Positions 35,505 to 47,439 of a stretch of DNA of 64,000 bases are shown here, in pieces. A program made the translations under genes and the position numbers. Source of the DNA: Delphinapterus leucas (taxonomy: Eukaryota > Chordata > Mammalia > Artiodactyla > Monodontidae); contig NW_022098023.1 in the NCBI RefSeq assembly GCF_002288925.2, positions 31,214,689 to 31,278,688 of the forward strand, written 5' to 3'. The stretch's first letter is position 1; each line of letters begins with the position of its first letter. A model generated the notes under the pieces. It was not told where the DNA came from. It did not search any database and was given only the letters and a program-made list of their open reading frames with translations.

Positions 35505-38125
35505 CAGCTGGATCTCTGGAATCAAACTTTACATGCAGTTAATTGATGGAAATACTGTGAAATTCAAGTAAAATAGACACGGCTGTGATCCTTCTAAGTT
35601 TAATGAAAGGGTTGAATTATATTCTCTAGTCTTGACCACAATTAAGTTTTATTTTTGGCCACGTTTTTCATGCTCTTAACACAGTAGGATTCTCACTGAA
35701 TGATCAAAGTCCACAATAATTTTATACAAGCATTTATTTAAGTTATAAGATAATCAACTCTTTATAACATCTAGTTAACCTCTCATCAGACTCAGCAGAC
35801 AGTAAGCCATCATACACAGCTGTGAAGACATTTTCATTTCAAAAATATTTGATATTGGGTACTGAATTTGAGAGACGGATGTTCAAAATATATAGTAGTT
35901 TCTACTTCTTCCTAATTTACATCATCATTGCTAATTTGTGCACCTGCTTTTCTAAATTTAATCTCACAATACATATATCCACTCCAGTAGGTCTGTTCTG
36001 TATGTACCCACCCTCCCCTGTCTCATTCTCCCAACCAGAACTCTTGTTCTTAGAACTCGTTCCCTCCTCTCTGCCCATTAAAATCTGCCTGTTCCTTTCA
36101 TGCCCTGCCCTTCTCGCTGGTGCATTTAACACACTGCCCTGCCTGTGTGATGGATTAACCTTCCTTAAGTACATTCTGCTTCAACAACTGGCCATGGGCG
36201 GGTGGCTTGACTTTGTCTTCTAAGTCTCTGAGGGCCTGACGTTGCCCATTCATAGATTACGAGACTTTTGGAACAACCTTTATTTCTGGCCTCCCAACCA
36301 CACTTGTATCTTCTGTTGACCAGAATATTTATTTGACTCTTTCGGTTAGTTGAATAATCCCTAATTCATGCAGAGCTGATTTATCTGATCGTCACCTTCC
36401 CTACAAGGTAGTGTGGTTTTCAAATCTATTTGCAGGCGTTTTCCTCGGAAAAGCCCTAGAACCTGAGTGACCTGGACACACATTTTAACGACACAAAAAC
36501 CTACTTGATTTTAAAAAATAAACTCCACTTAGGATAAAAATAAGCCAGGCAGGTCTCCTTTCCTCCAATACCTTCTCTCCTACAAACTGCTAAATTTTAG
36601 AGCTAGTTCTTTTTAGGAAACTCTGCTCCATGGGGCAATAAGTTTTTCTAAGACACTTGGTATAATTTTGTTTTCCATTAGATCAGTGGTGACAAAATTA
36701 AGCTTAGCAGGACCTTTCTATGAACACTTCAGTAAAAGTTCTGTTCATGTAGTTCTTTTTTAAGCAAAAAGCAGTCTTTTCTTATGCTGATTTTATACTG
36801 AAAATAGACCTGATATCAGAGGCCATGTAAATCAGGTATAAATTATAAAAGGTTTTTACTTATTTTCAGGACGACAGTGTTTAAAATACTCTAGGCGCTC
36901 CAACAGTTGGTTGAAGTACAGAAGCTGAAGAAATTCTGGGCTTGTAAAGAAACTGCAGTGTCTAAAACTCTCCAGAAGCACTCAGAATGACAGGGCTCTT
37001 AACCAATAAAATGTGAGATTCAAGGAAAACATTGTCACAACTCAGCAAATAATAAGGAGCAGGTATAAGTATGACATCATTGAAAAACACTCTCATTGGC
37101 GGTTCCTCTGTGTGCTGGTTACTGTTCTATTTGTGGAAGCAGCAGCCTTATTCAAATTAACCTTTTCACACAGAGGGGAGGAGGGAGGTGGTGAGTAAAT
37201 ACGCTGCGGTCTTTTCCCTGAAGGTGATGTGCTCTCAAATTCACTTTACATTGCCTGTGAGTAGGCAAAATAAAAATAAATTCAGCTGTGGCAGTGTTTC
37301 ACAGGGATAATAGCTGCTTGAATTAGATCAGGTCAGTGAAAAGGAATGGAATAGAAGCTGTTGCAGAGTTCAAACAAATTTCTGAATTTTCTCTTCCCTT
37401 TTATTCCTTACCCCCACTTATTATTTCTCCGTGTCTCGTTCCTGGACTCAACTGCTACGTAGACTAAACTTGGTATCCCTCCAATCAGCCATTCGAGGGA
37501 GGGATTTCTTTGAATACTAATACCTCCAGCCTGTGCTGTCTAGCAGACAGCTCAGATTAACGGATAGTTCTCTGGCGTGATAGAAATACTCAGGAGTATG
37601 AAGCTGGCGAGGTAATTTAGTCACATTTACTGTAGTCAGCGAGGAACTGTCATTTTCCATCCTATCCCTGTTATATAACATAAGGCTTCCAGCTATATCT
37701 GTGATACACAGGAGAGCCCACTCTGTTTTCGACTTCGTTCTTTGCTTTAATTTAGGAGCGCTGCGATGCAGGGGGCAGTCCCTATGTCTGGTCCCCGTCT
37801 AGATCGGCTTCTAGTACTTTGTACAACTTTGCTCAAATGAAATGCTTTGTGTCTTTGGCTTTATTTCTTTTACAACTTCAAATTTCAGTTTCACTCTCTC
37901 TTGTCATCTATGAAGACCATTCAGGATACAAACCATGTAAAATTTTGAATCCTGCTTTAGAGTAAACCTGCTCTGGTGATTTCTTGTTTCTGATATTTCT
38001 AGTTTCTTCCCTTCCCTTGTCACCTCTTCCTTCCTACCTCAAAATACCTCTACTTGTCAAAGACAAATTTAAAAATGCAAGTGACAAAGGTCTCCAGAAA
38101 GTTGACAACCGGTGATCTCTACCAC
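35505..38125. other. Unassigned non-coding stretch
   Basis: About 2.6 kb with no recognised repeat. A 133-codon frame (35822-36223) begins in AT-rich sequence, contains hydrophobic runs and ends without any domain. It is opposed by an 85-codon frame, and I regard it as chance. Confidence 0.4.
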
Positions 38126-38129
38126 AATA

Positions 38130-38472
38130 TGGGTTGTCACTCTGTTTGGGCACTCATAACAAACTGCCACAGACTGAGTGGCTTATAAATGGCAGAAATG
38201 TATTTCTCACAGTTTGGGAGGCGGGAAGCCTGAGATCAGGGTGAGGTGAGGGACCTCACTAAGTGCAGGTTTCTCCTTGTCTCCTCCTTGGGTCCTCACA
38301 CGGTGGAAGGGCTAGGGAGGTCTGTGGGTCTCTTTTACAAGGGCACTAATCCCATTCAGGGCCCCACCCTCATGACTTAAGCATCGCCACCTGGGAATAC
38401 CATCATCTTTGGGGGTTAGGATTTCAGCATATGTATTTGGGGGTGGGGGGAGATGCAAATATTCAGACCAAA
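38130..38472 (-). mobile_element. MLT1/MST-type LTR, reverse
   Basis: Complement of a MaLR LTR: 'cataacaaactgccacagac', 'tggcttataaatggcagaa', 'tatttctcacagtttggg', 'gggtcctcacacggtgga', 'cactaatcccattcaggg', 'accctcatgacttaag' and 'gttaggatttcagcatatg'. Same general family as the forward LTR at 17104-17468. Confidence 0.88.
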
Positions 38473-39754
38473 CATTAGGCAAAAATGGTTGTGTTTCAGG
38501 TCAGAAATAGGTTGCTACAGGCAAAGAGCTAGTTCCCATTGCTCCAAACATGCTGCACTATTGCGTGCCCTTAAAGAGGTGTTAACCTCTGAGATCTTCC
38601 CTTGCTACTTCCCTAAAAATAGTAATAATCTTGTCATCAAACGTTAATGACAATGGCACCAGCATGATAACACATGTTGCAATCTCATTTGGACTGTCTA
38701 TACTTGTTTTGCCTCTGTAACTTACAATTCTTTTACATTTATCTGGGTCTTGTAGCTGTTACTGTGTTCTGAACAAAACTATACAGATTTAGAAAATAGT
38801 AGCTTGTGTGAGGAAGGTAAGAGCACTCCGATTTCATCACTGCTGAATAAATAATGCGAAAGAAGGTGAACCGAAGGACCACTGGGAAGCTGGTTGACCA
38901 GTGGGGAGCAGGTGCGCGCTGAGGCGAGGGGCGGAAACGAGGCAGGAAGGACGGGGCGTAGACTAATTCACTGTCACCCTTAGGAGCTGGCCCTGCCCAA
39001 GCCCCGCCAGTTTTCTGCCAGGAACCACTGAGAACTATGGGCTCTTTCGCGGGGAGCTGCTGAAATCCCAGGAACCAGGTGTCTGGAGCAGTTTTCAGCA
39101 GAGCTCTCTGTATGTCGTTGAAATCCAGCACTCCTGTGTGCCCAGCTTTCCATTTTTTGACTTTTTGCACCTTTCCCTGCCTAATCCCAACCCTTCCTTG
39201 GAAAGGAGACCGTTCCACGGCCAACCTTGGCAAACCACTCCAAGAGAGGAGCTCAGAGGTCGCCGGCTTGACCTGGCGCACCACGCGTCCTCAGCTTACG
39301 CTGCCTGAATGCAGCATTGTTCCCGTGCTGAATGAAGTTTCAGAAAATGACTTTCAGATGTTACATTCCCATTCTGGGGCTGTTTTACCCCCTTGCCGTT
39401 TATAATCGCATAAAACTCATCACCTTTGTTTGGCTCTGGACAAAAATGAAAAAAAACCTCATAAAATAGCATCCTAGATGAGATGAACTGATATCAGCTG
39501 GTAATGCTTCACCTTCAGACCACTACCAAATAATTGGATGATTGCCCTTCCACTGTATTTACCTTTTTAGTTTGTCTATTTGCTTCTTTTACTTTAACTG
39601 TCAAATCCACTGGGTTCTTTTAGGCAGTGCCCACAAATGACTGTGACCCTCTTTATCTGAACTCTGATCAGAAAGCTGCCAGTTCTCCTCAGGTTTTTTT
39701 TCCTCCCGCCACCCCCCACTTCAAACCAGAAAAGTAGCTGCTGAAAGCAGAACA

Positions 39755-39768
39755 GTTGCTATGGCAAC
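39755..39768. promoter_or_regulatory. RFX X-box motif
   Basis: 'gttgctatggcaac' is a near-perfect palindrome of the RFX-family X-box (GTTGCCATGGCAAC type), with one mismatch. Such a 14-mer is rare by chance. RFX factors bind it in enhancers and in promoters of ciliary and other genes. Occupancy cannot be judged from sequence. Confidence 0.6.
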
Positions 39769-40365
39769 CTCTTGGCAGCTTCCTCGGTGAGTAACAGTGT
39801 TGATTTCCCGAGGAGGCCCGGTGGGAGGGGGTGGAGCTCTGAGGAGGGAAAGGAAGGTTACCGTGCACTTAGTTAATATGCAAAACCACTTTCGCAGTGC
39901 TGGATGCGCCGTGAATAAGCGCAAACAAAGCCATGCTTGATCAGCTAACGTGGACTTTGCACACTAGTTGATCTGTCCAAGGATGCAGATGTTGGCTCTG
40001 AGAGAGATTTTGCCATTGGACAGTAAAGGGCACAAGAGGTAATCCGACAAGAGGTTAAACCCTATTTTTGTAATGTTGGCGAATACGGAAGAAATAAACA
40101 GACCTGAGGTGTAATTGCCTTTTGCTCCTCTTTGCTTTGTTCAAAGAAAAACATAGCAATCTAAATCGCAGGGATGGTGTTTTCTCAGAAAAGCTAACAT
40201 ACTGAAGTTCAAGTTTGCATCAATTAAACTCTATGTAAGATAAACCAATATGTTCAGATATAAGCAAGTATAGCATAATTGGGCTTGTGCTGGAACAAAA
40301 CATACGGCTCAAGTAGCATCTTTCACCTCGGAGTTTTCAGACAAAGAAGCAGCATACAGTAACTT

Positions 40366-40395
40366 GGGGCGGGGAGTAGGGGCGGATACTATTGG
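40366..40395. promoter_or_regulatory. Two GC boxes plus inverted CCAAT box
   Basis: 'ggggcgggga' (40366-40375) and 'aggggcgga' (40378-40386) resemble Sp/KLF sites. 'ctattgg' (40389-40395) is an inverted CCAAT box. There is no TATA box nearby. The spacing is typical of a TATA-less mammalian promoter. Confidence 0.4.
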
Positions 40396-40514
40396 TTCTG
40401 TCCTCTCTCCGGCTCCTCTCTAACTTTGAAGCATCCCTGCTTGTTTCCTGGGGGCCGGACAGGTTGGAAATCAACCCCCGAGAGAGTACTACGGAGACTG
40501 AGCGCAGTACAGTC

Positions 40515-40527
40515 CTGGCAAAGGTCA
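40515..40527 (+). promoter_or_regulatory. DR1-like nuclear receptor element
   Basis: 'ctggcaaaggtca' matches the DR1 consensus (AGGTCA-A-AGGTCA) at 10 of 13 positions, with an intact second half site. Confidence 0.3.
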
Positions 40528-40600
40528 CCTGCAGGAGACATCAGCAGACTGGCTGGAGCCAGCCCCTTACCTCTTGGCCTGCAGCTTTGCATGTTAAAGA

Positions 40601-40610
40601 AGAGGTAGGT
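40601..40610 (+). other. Strong splice-donor-like site
   Basis: 'agag|gtaggt' with GT at 40605-40606, about 210 bp downstream of the GC/CCAAT cluster. A non-coding first exon ending here would fit, but transcription is not shown. Confidence 0.25.
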
Positions 40611-40649
40611 GGATGGAGCCCGCAGCAGTGAGCTGAGGTCTGCCCAGCA

Positions 40650-41510
40650 GGTGTCACTAGGGATTTAAAGCATACCAGGCCTTTGGGACAAGGCCTAGGA
40701 AACAGCCGAGTAATGATTAATGAAGCTTACTTTAAAATATTTTTGAGAGATGGGATGTGAAATAATTCCAAGGAGCTCTCCTTCCAAGGGACGTTAAAAC
40801 GATAGCTACAACTTGGTTTAAATGATTTCTGGACCATTCTCTCCAAGGCTCTATCTCCATTTCTGAGCCCCCGTTCCAAAAACCAGACATGGCCATAATA
40901 CACGCTGAATCCAACACAGTGGGGAAATTACACAGGCAAAGCGAAAGCAAGTGCAGAAAATCATTATTACGGTAGATTCCCACTTACAAAATCAGCTTCC
41001 ATGTCCTAACACCATAGATGTTGATTTTATGAGTAATCTCAGGGTTTAGATGAGAGTTTACTGTAGAAATGCAAATGCCCTCAGGAGTCACTGTATACAT
41101 GAGGTCAGTTTGTATTTTATCAATGGTTAATATTTGTTAACAAAGCCATATGAAGACTATCTCTACTTTTAAAAAACTGCATATAAGATGTTATCTACCT
41201 CTTAATTTAGGCAACTAGGAATATGCATATGATCACTTTTTTTCTAAGAATTAATAGTGGGGAAAATTTGTCTCCCCTGAATACTTTTTTGCTGTTTCCC
41301 TCTTTGTCTGCCTGGAAGCTCACTATTACATTTCATCATGAATTTCAGTAGCTTCCCAAGCTTAGATTTTCTTGTATAATTTCTCCTCCATTCATTTTAC
41401 ACTCAAATAATGGCTTCCTACCTTGTTTTAATCAGTTTATAGTCTTAACGTATCTGTACTTTTCACTGTGTATATCAACTCACATCCATTTTGGTGTGAC
41501 ATACCCACTT
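40650..41510. other. Unassigned non-coding stretch
   Basis: No repeat recognised; followed by a purine-rich run (41513-41556). Confidence 0.4.
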
Positions 41511-41558
41511 AGAAGGGAAAGAGAAGAGAGAGGAGGGAGAGAGGAAAGGGAAGAAATA

Positions 41559-41774
41559 GGGCTTCCCTGGTGGCGCCGTGGTTGAGAGTCCGCCTGCCGA
41601 TGCAGGGGACACGGGTTCGTGCCCCGGTCTGGGAAGATCCCACATGCCGCGGAGCGGCTGGGCCCGTGGGCCATGCCGCTGAGCCTGTGCGTCCCGAGCC
41701 TGTGCCCCGCAGCGGGAGAGGCCACAGCAGTGAGAGGCCCGCGTACCGAAAAAAAAAAAAAAAGGAAAAAAAAA
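41559..41774 (+). mobile_element. CHR-type SINE, CpG-rich young form
   Basis: 'gggcttccctggtggcgcc', 'ggttcgtgccccggtctgg', 'gccgcggagcggctggg' and 'gcccgcgtaccg' plus A-tail. The perfect 15-bp TSD 'gaaagggaagaaata' lies at 41544-41558 and 41775-41789. Five open frames over it are SINE translations. Confidence 0.97.
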
Positions 41775-42132
41775 GAAAGGGAAGAAATAACACGACTCCG
41801 TTATCAACACTCCACATCTTACGATGAACCTGTTAATCATATAATCACATTCATCTTCTGTTACCTTTTAGAAGGTGGAAAGAGGGAGCTAGAGTCTTGG
41901 GGGAGCTGAGCTTGAATGTGCACAGGAGGCTCCCTGTGCCTAAGAAGAAAACTTATTGACTCTGGGCATCTGAATTGGGAGCAGAGGTGTGAACGCACCA
42001 AGGAAGTAACCTGCTTCAGGGCTTGGCTGAGCATTATCAGGGAGTGTTTATAATTCTTTTTGAGCACTTTAAAAAGCATCATTAGGTGCAGTTTTACTTG
42101 CAAGCTAAATGAAATTTCTGCCAAATAGATAT

Positions 42133-42268
42133 AATTTCACCCATGTCACAGATGAGAAAAACTGAGGTCCAAGGAAGTTGTCATGTAGTCCAGGGCATTA
42201 GGTAACAGAGTCAGGACGAGGAACCAGCCCCCTGCTCACATTTCTGCTAACTGATGCTAACTCCAGCC
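42133..42268 (-). mobile_element. MIR SINE fragment, reverse
   Basis: 'cacccatgtcacagatgag', 'aaactgaggtccaaggaag', 'ggtaacagagtcaggac' and 'tgatgctaactccagcc', in reversed MIR order. Confidence 0.75.
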
Positions 42269-42269
42269 T

Positions 42270-43030
42270 GGGAAGAATGAAACAAAACCACAGGACATGC
42301 AGGGACATCATGAAGAAATCCTTTGTTTTCTGTTCTTTCTCCTGGGGATGCCCCATCACACAACATCACCAAGAAGACTCTCCCACAAATAAAAACACCA
42401 GTCTGCAGTTATGCAATTGGAATGGAATTTCATTACCATCTTAGCCAGTCATTATATTTACTTCTGTTTTATGAGGGAAATAATAAATGACTTTAGCAGT
42501 ATTGATGTCTACAGGCCCATTTTCTAACCACAACACTAACCATTCTCTAACTTAATTGATGTTGTGTTAATGAGAGCTATTGTTATTATGCATTATTAAC
42601 AAAGAACCACCATTGCTATTAATATCACTTAGGGAAGATTCTATAAAGAGATTTGAGACTACAGATGCAATTAACAAGAAGCCAAATTCTCCATGGTGTG
42701 AAAAATATCAGGTAGGGCTGGCGACACATGTTTGATCTTATAAAAGTGTTAAGGGGGTCAGAAGTGGACCTCACATGCCCACAAGAAAAATCATGAACCC
42801 CACGAAGATTGATGTATGCGGTAACTTGTCCTCCTCCATAGAGGAGAAAGTTGATGAGTTGAGAGGGACTTTCATAAACCTCTGATCTCATGACCATGAC
42901 AATGGAATGAATGAATGTAGTATGTCACATTTCAGGGAGTTTGGGCTTACCTAAAAGGTCATATTCATAATGGGTGAAAATAAACATATTTACACTTTCA
43001 AGTACAGATGTTGGATAATTCTATGACATA
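42270..43030. other. Unassigned non-coding stretch
   Basis: No family recognised. Confidence 0.4.
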
Positions 43031-43036
43031 TTCTAA

Positions 43037-43079
43037 ATATACTGTGAAGCCCATCATTCTCATGGGCTTCATAGTATAT
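43037..43079. repeat. 18-bp hairpin (near-perfect palindrome)
   Basis: Left arm 'atatactgtgaagcccat' (43037-43054), 7-nt loop, right arm 'atgggcttcatagtatat' (43062-43079). 17 of 18 positions pair, and the exception would be a G-U pair in RNA transcribed from the + strand. No transposon family explains it. Confidence 0.8.
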
Positions 43080-43820
43080 CTGACAGCTGAGACCACAGGA
43101 GTGGGGCAAAGGCCCCTTACCCACATCCTGCCTTCAATCATATTCCCTCTGAAAGGCCCTCCCCTGGCCTCCAAAGCTGCCATTGCTTACCAGGCTCAGA
43201 GATATAGGATCACTCTTTTGTTGGGGAAGGATGAATTAGAAGGAACTTCTAATTCCTTCACAGCCAGAAGGAACAGAGCCTCAGTCTCTGAGTTTCTTAT
43301 CCCATAAATGGAAAAGGAAGACTGGGCTGTGGTCCCATTATCTTCAAGGTGAGGATGGAGTTCTCCACACTAACAAAGGGATCACCTGAGCAGAGTGAGC
43401 CAATTGACTCACCATCCTGGGAACTCTGTGTTCCACAAGAAGCATCACACTTCTTTACATTTGTTCTCTGAGAAAAGAGGCTTATTCCGCAGTGCCTGAG
43501 GGTTACATTTGGAAAAACAACACTCTCACATCCTCTTCTAAGACTTTTTCTTTCTGAGTCTGTTTTAACGATTTGCCAACCCCGGATTTTCTCACCTGGC
43601 ATTCAGCCTCTTTGTGTGACCAAACGGCCCAGGTCAGCTGGATGACCCGGGGGCATAAAGGTTAGGTCTATCTGCAACAAGATCATAGGCAGACATGAGC
43701 ATTTTTCAGGGCTCTGAGAAACTAACAAGACTTTTAGGGAGGCTTAAAGATTATATTTTTGCTAAAGCCTTCAGTCTCATTGAAATACCAAGAATCATGT
43801 ATTTTTACTGGGAATACATA
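43080..43820. other. Unassigned non-coding stretch
   Basis: Opposed frames of about 100 codons (43008-43307 and 43297-43602) show no domain. No repeat recognised. Confidence 0.4.
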
Positions 43821-43825
43821 GTCTT

Positions 43826-44035
43826 TAGCACTTTTCAAGTCTATAATTTAATCTCACATTGATCAAGTGAATATCATTATCCTCATTTTAACAGATATGG
43901 AAATAGAGGCACAAGGCTTAAGAGCGGAGAAAGTCATAGAGTAAAAAAAAAAAAAAAAAAAATGGAATAATCCAAAATAAAATCCAAATTCCCCTGACTT
44001 CTAGCCTAATGCTTGGTCTACTCTCTAACATATGC
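43826..44035 (-). mobile_element. MIR SINE, reverse, with an internal A-run
   Basis: 'cattatcctcattttaacag', 'atatggaaatagaggcacaag' type, 'agagcggagaaagtcatag', then an 18-A run (43944-43961), then 'cttctagcctaatgcttgg'. The A-run inside a MIR is not a normal part of the element. Confidence 0.7.
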
Positions 44036-44734
44036 TCTCTTTTTAATTAATAAAAACTCAAAACACCCTGTGAAGGAGTGTCTGCGTGGAAATGTAGTGT
44101 GACTCTTTAGTTTATGCCTTGTCTGGAAGCATTGATTTTTCTAATTTATTAATGCAAGACTCTTGGGTTATTCCATTGGACTTATTTGCATTTTTACTTG
44201 TTTTGTTCTTTTCCAAAGTATGGCAGCAGATAAAAGCTACAAGGCTTTCACAAAAGTTTTGGATTATGCCAATAATATCTTCCTAGTAGTTTTATTAATC
44301 AGAGGAAAACATCTTGTTAATGGTATAATATCCATGAAATAACCATTGGAAATAGTAAGTATTGAAACAATATAGTCTTGAGTTTTGGGAAGATACTTTC
44401 TAGCTGGTGTAGATGATTTACACAGGTAGGATTTTTCTGTGCAGGTTGTAGTCTGTGTTTCCTCTGGAATCTCCAGTAGGTTAGGTTGGGAACTAACGTG
44501 CATATTGTTTTTAAGGCAGAAGAATTTTGTGAATTTTAAGCCTTTTATTGGCCACTTTTAAACTAATGTTCTTGTTAAATCATTATAATATATCATCAAG
44601 AATCAAGCACACTTGTGTTTTGCCGTAATAAACTCTACGAACATACTGAAAGTCAAAATATGAGTGTAGAGACAATAGGATACTAGGATGTTAGAATTAT
44701 AAAATACCATATGAATCATACAATCAAAACACAC
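44036..44734. other. Unassigned non-coding stretch
   Basis: No family recognised. Confidence 0.4.
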
Positions 44735-44736
44735 CC

Positions 44737-44842
44737 AGGAGGGAAACTGTGACCCGGAGAAATTAAATTCCTCACCCTCAGTCACACAGAATTCAGGAAC
44801 TGAATTCAAATCATCATGAAGGTCCCCAACCTCTGGGACTCA
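44737..44842 (-). mobile_element. MIR SINE fragment, reverse
   Basis: 'gagggaaactgtgacccgg', 'cctcagtcacacagaattc' and 'gaactgaattcaaatcatc', in reversed MIR order. Confidence 0.65.
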
Positions 44843-44844
44843 TC

Positions 44845-45720
44845 ACTGTGTCATTACCCTTCCTACTCATTTTTGGTTCTTCGGTTCATTTCTATTCTTT
44901 GGTTCACTTTTTCTCCTCCTCCATGATGTCATTATTCTTGTATTTTCCTTTTCTGCACATGCTGTTGTTCAGTCACCCAGAGATGTCAGTTTGTATCACA
45001 CCGCCTCTCAGGAGAGTCACCTCCATCACACTGAGGTGCCAAGATCTTAACACTGTCACCCTGTAGCCCTAGGGAACCTCAGACCATCAGCATGCTTCAA
45101 CCAACTCCTGCAGGATGACTCCACAGGAAACACTGACGATAATGTGTAGTGTTAACATGGAGGGAATACAGAGATCCGATTGCCCAGATTCATAAACCAC
45201 ATATACGGCAAACAAAAGCACTGAATTTCAGTCTTGCCACCAAGGCAGCATCTTAATCACATACCACCTGCTTAAGTGTGCAGAATCTCAAGGCTGACTT
45301 TTCTACTAAGCTGTGAGCTCTGAAGACGAATATTAAACTAGGATTTGGAAAGGAGAGTGTACTCCTTCATAGAAAAGCACTTTGATTTTAACGTTTAATT
45401 ATGAAGCTGCCCCACAGAGAAGCGCTGAGCTTGTTGCCATTAGAAACTGAGTCATACTTGCCAGGGCTGTGGTCAAATTGCAAATCCCGCCCTCACCTTC
45501 CGCCAGCATCCTCCAATCATTGACTGACCTTCTTAAGGTTGACTGGGCTGAACTTTGAAACGGTCCCAGGTGTCCAGTGGCTGAGCTGCGCTTCTCAAGG
45601 TGCATGGAAAGGACATTGTTTTGATGGCAGAAGGGAGCCCTCGCTGAGAAGAATTTCCAAGGAAAGCTTTCAGTTGCAGAAGGTAGCAGTGCTTAGCAGA
45701 AACAATTTTACATCTGCCTG
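44845..45720. other. Unassigned non-coding stretch
   Basis: No family recognised. Confidence 0.4.
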
Positions 45721-45835
45721 AAGAAAATATCAACAAAGTTTTCATTTATCTCAGACTTTTGTGAGAGATATTGAATTATTTGTAGGAAAAAATATTTTCC
45801 GTACCCACAAAGAAGATTGCAACAAACTCCCAAAA
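45720..45835 (+). repeat. Direct repeat copy 1, family unknown
   Basis: 'gtgagagatattgaattatt', 'aaaaaatattttccgtaccc' and flanking bases align with 48160-48275 at roughly three bases in four over about 105 bp, same orientation. The match fades on both sides. Confidence 0.6.
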
Positions 45836-46416
45836 TGGGGAATGTCTTGTAACCAAGCACATAGATCAAAAAGTGATTTATGTGAGCCACTGAGTTTGTA
45901 CATACTTTGACACTATTCACTTTTATAGTCTTATTCTAGTACCTTGACAGAAGAAAACTCTCACCTGCTTCTAACTTAGAGTCTAGCTAATTTTGTAAAT
46001 GCATTTACAGTTTTTATATAGTTAAAAGCAGTTTAATGTATTTTGCAACAAAATATATAACCTTGTGCTTATTTTATTCATATTTATCTAAAGCAGGAAC
46101 TGATTCTTTTTACTAATAACTATATTTATATCCAATATTTAAATACCTTTCATCCCTACTTGTCATGCCAAAGTACTTTCATATTCCATATGCCTTAATT
46201 CTTGTTGTCTCAAGGTTTTGAGGGGAAGAGGGACTAGAATAACTTTTCAACTTTTCCTCTGATGACAGTCACTGCAAAGTACTTTAGCATCCCAGCGTGG
46301 AGGGCAAAGAGCACCCCTAGCAAGTGACATTTCTACCTGAACAACTTATGAAGTGTAGTGAGAATTGTGTGTGGGCTTCTCCAGAAGAGACTTGGTAAAA
46401 AATAAATACACAAATA

Positions 46417-46636
46417 GGGTTTCCCTGGTGGTGCAGTGGTTGAGAGTCTGCCTGCCGATGCAGGGGACACGGGTTCGTGCCCCGGTCTGGGAAGATCCCA
46501 CATGCCGCAGAGCGGCTGGGCCCGTGAGCCATGACCGCTGAGCCTGCGCATCCGGAGCCTGTGCTCCGCAACGGGAGAGGCCACAGCAGTGAGAGGCCCG
46601 CGTACCGCAGAAACAATAACAACAACAACAACAACA
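46417..46636 (+). mobile_element. CHR-type SINE, CpG-rich form, with ACA-rich tail
   Basis: 'ggtttccctggtggtgcag', 'ggttcgtgccccggtctgg', 'agagcggctgggcccgtg' and 'gcccgcgtaccgcag', then an (AAC)n tail. The 13-bp TSD 'aaatacacaaata' lies at 46404-46416 and 46637-46649. The 147- and 119-codon reverse frames across it are SINE translations. Confidence 0.96.
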
Positions 46637-47439
46637 AAATACACAAATAAATAAAGAGGAAAGTTGTAAACATCATCCTTTAAAAGGAGGAAAACTGGGC
46701 AGAAAAATAAAATATAGCAAAGTATGAACAGCCAAGAATGGGGGAGGTAGAAGCCTACGAGAAGCATGATGACCAATTAGTAATAAATTACAGATTTTAC
46801 TCACTGTCAATTAGTCACGGGAGAGAATACCAGATAGACAAAAAGTAGTGACTATCTGATCTTGGTTTCAGAGAGAGTTAATATGTTCTTGAATTTTTTT
46901 CTCTCTTTTTCTCAGTTTTTATGGGTCAGTTTTTGGCTAGAAAATGTGAGTGTGATTTCTATACACAGCTAAATATTTTTCTCCAAAGTCAGTTAGGAAA
47001 AAGAGTAGATAGAAGTGTTCACAAAACAGCATTTCCTATGATTCTCTGTTATGTCAGACTGTTAGGTCTGACCCCATCCACTAGGGCACTTTCTACCATC
47101 AACTTGCAGAAATCTAGGGAATGTGGCCAGAGATGGTGTTTTGACCCAACATCCATTTCCTCACTGTGTCTCTTTCATTAGTTTCTCCCACCACACTCAG
47201 AGCCGTGCAGTTTTTGCTACCATGGGATACAATCGATACAGACTTGTAAACTTACAGTGCACGTTTTATTGTACTACAGAGTAATCAGGTAATAGTGCAA
47301 GTCCGCTTCCCTAACCACACCTTTATTAGCATTCTAAGGAACAGAATTAAGTTAAGCCTGTTTCCAATTGTTTCAGTGACTTCAAAATTGAGGGGAGCAG
47401 AGAGGAAGCAGTTCATCAGTCTGTCTACCCAGAAAGAAC

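Larger units (their letters stand above)
38880..40640. promoter_or_regulatory. Candidate regulatory block, CpG-enriched and repeat-free
   Basis: No transposon is recognisable, and CpG is locally frequent in a CpG-poor window. About seven CpGs lie in 38911-38960, with further clusters near 39049, 39260-39300, 39800-39915 and 40370-40510. It contains an RFX-type X-box, two GC boxes, an inverted CCAAT box and a donor-like site (listed separately). This is consistent with an enhancer or an unmethylated promoter. It is inference only; no gene could be named. A 181-codon reverse frame (38739-39284) and a 108-codon forward frame (39079-39405) overlap in it, with no domain. Confidence 0.4.

Noticed and set aside
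35822..36223. 133-codon forward frame with hydrophobic runs
   Set aside because: Low-complexity AT/TC-rich sequence gives Phe/Leu/Ser-rich translations that look membrane-like. It is opposed by another frame and has no homologue I recognise.
38739..39284. 181-codon reverse open frame, the longest outside L1
   Set aside because: It lies in a GC/CpG-richer stretch where stops are rarer, and shows no domain, signal peptide or family resemblance. A forward frame of 108 codons overlaps it. Conservation of the frame would be needed to revive it.
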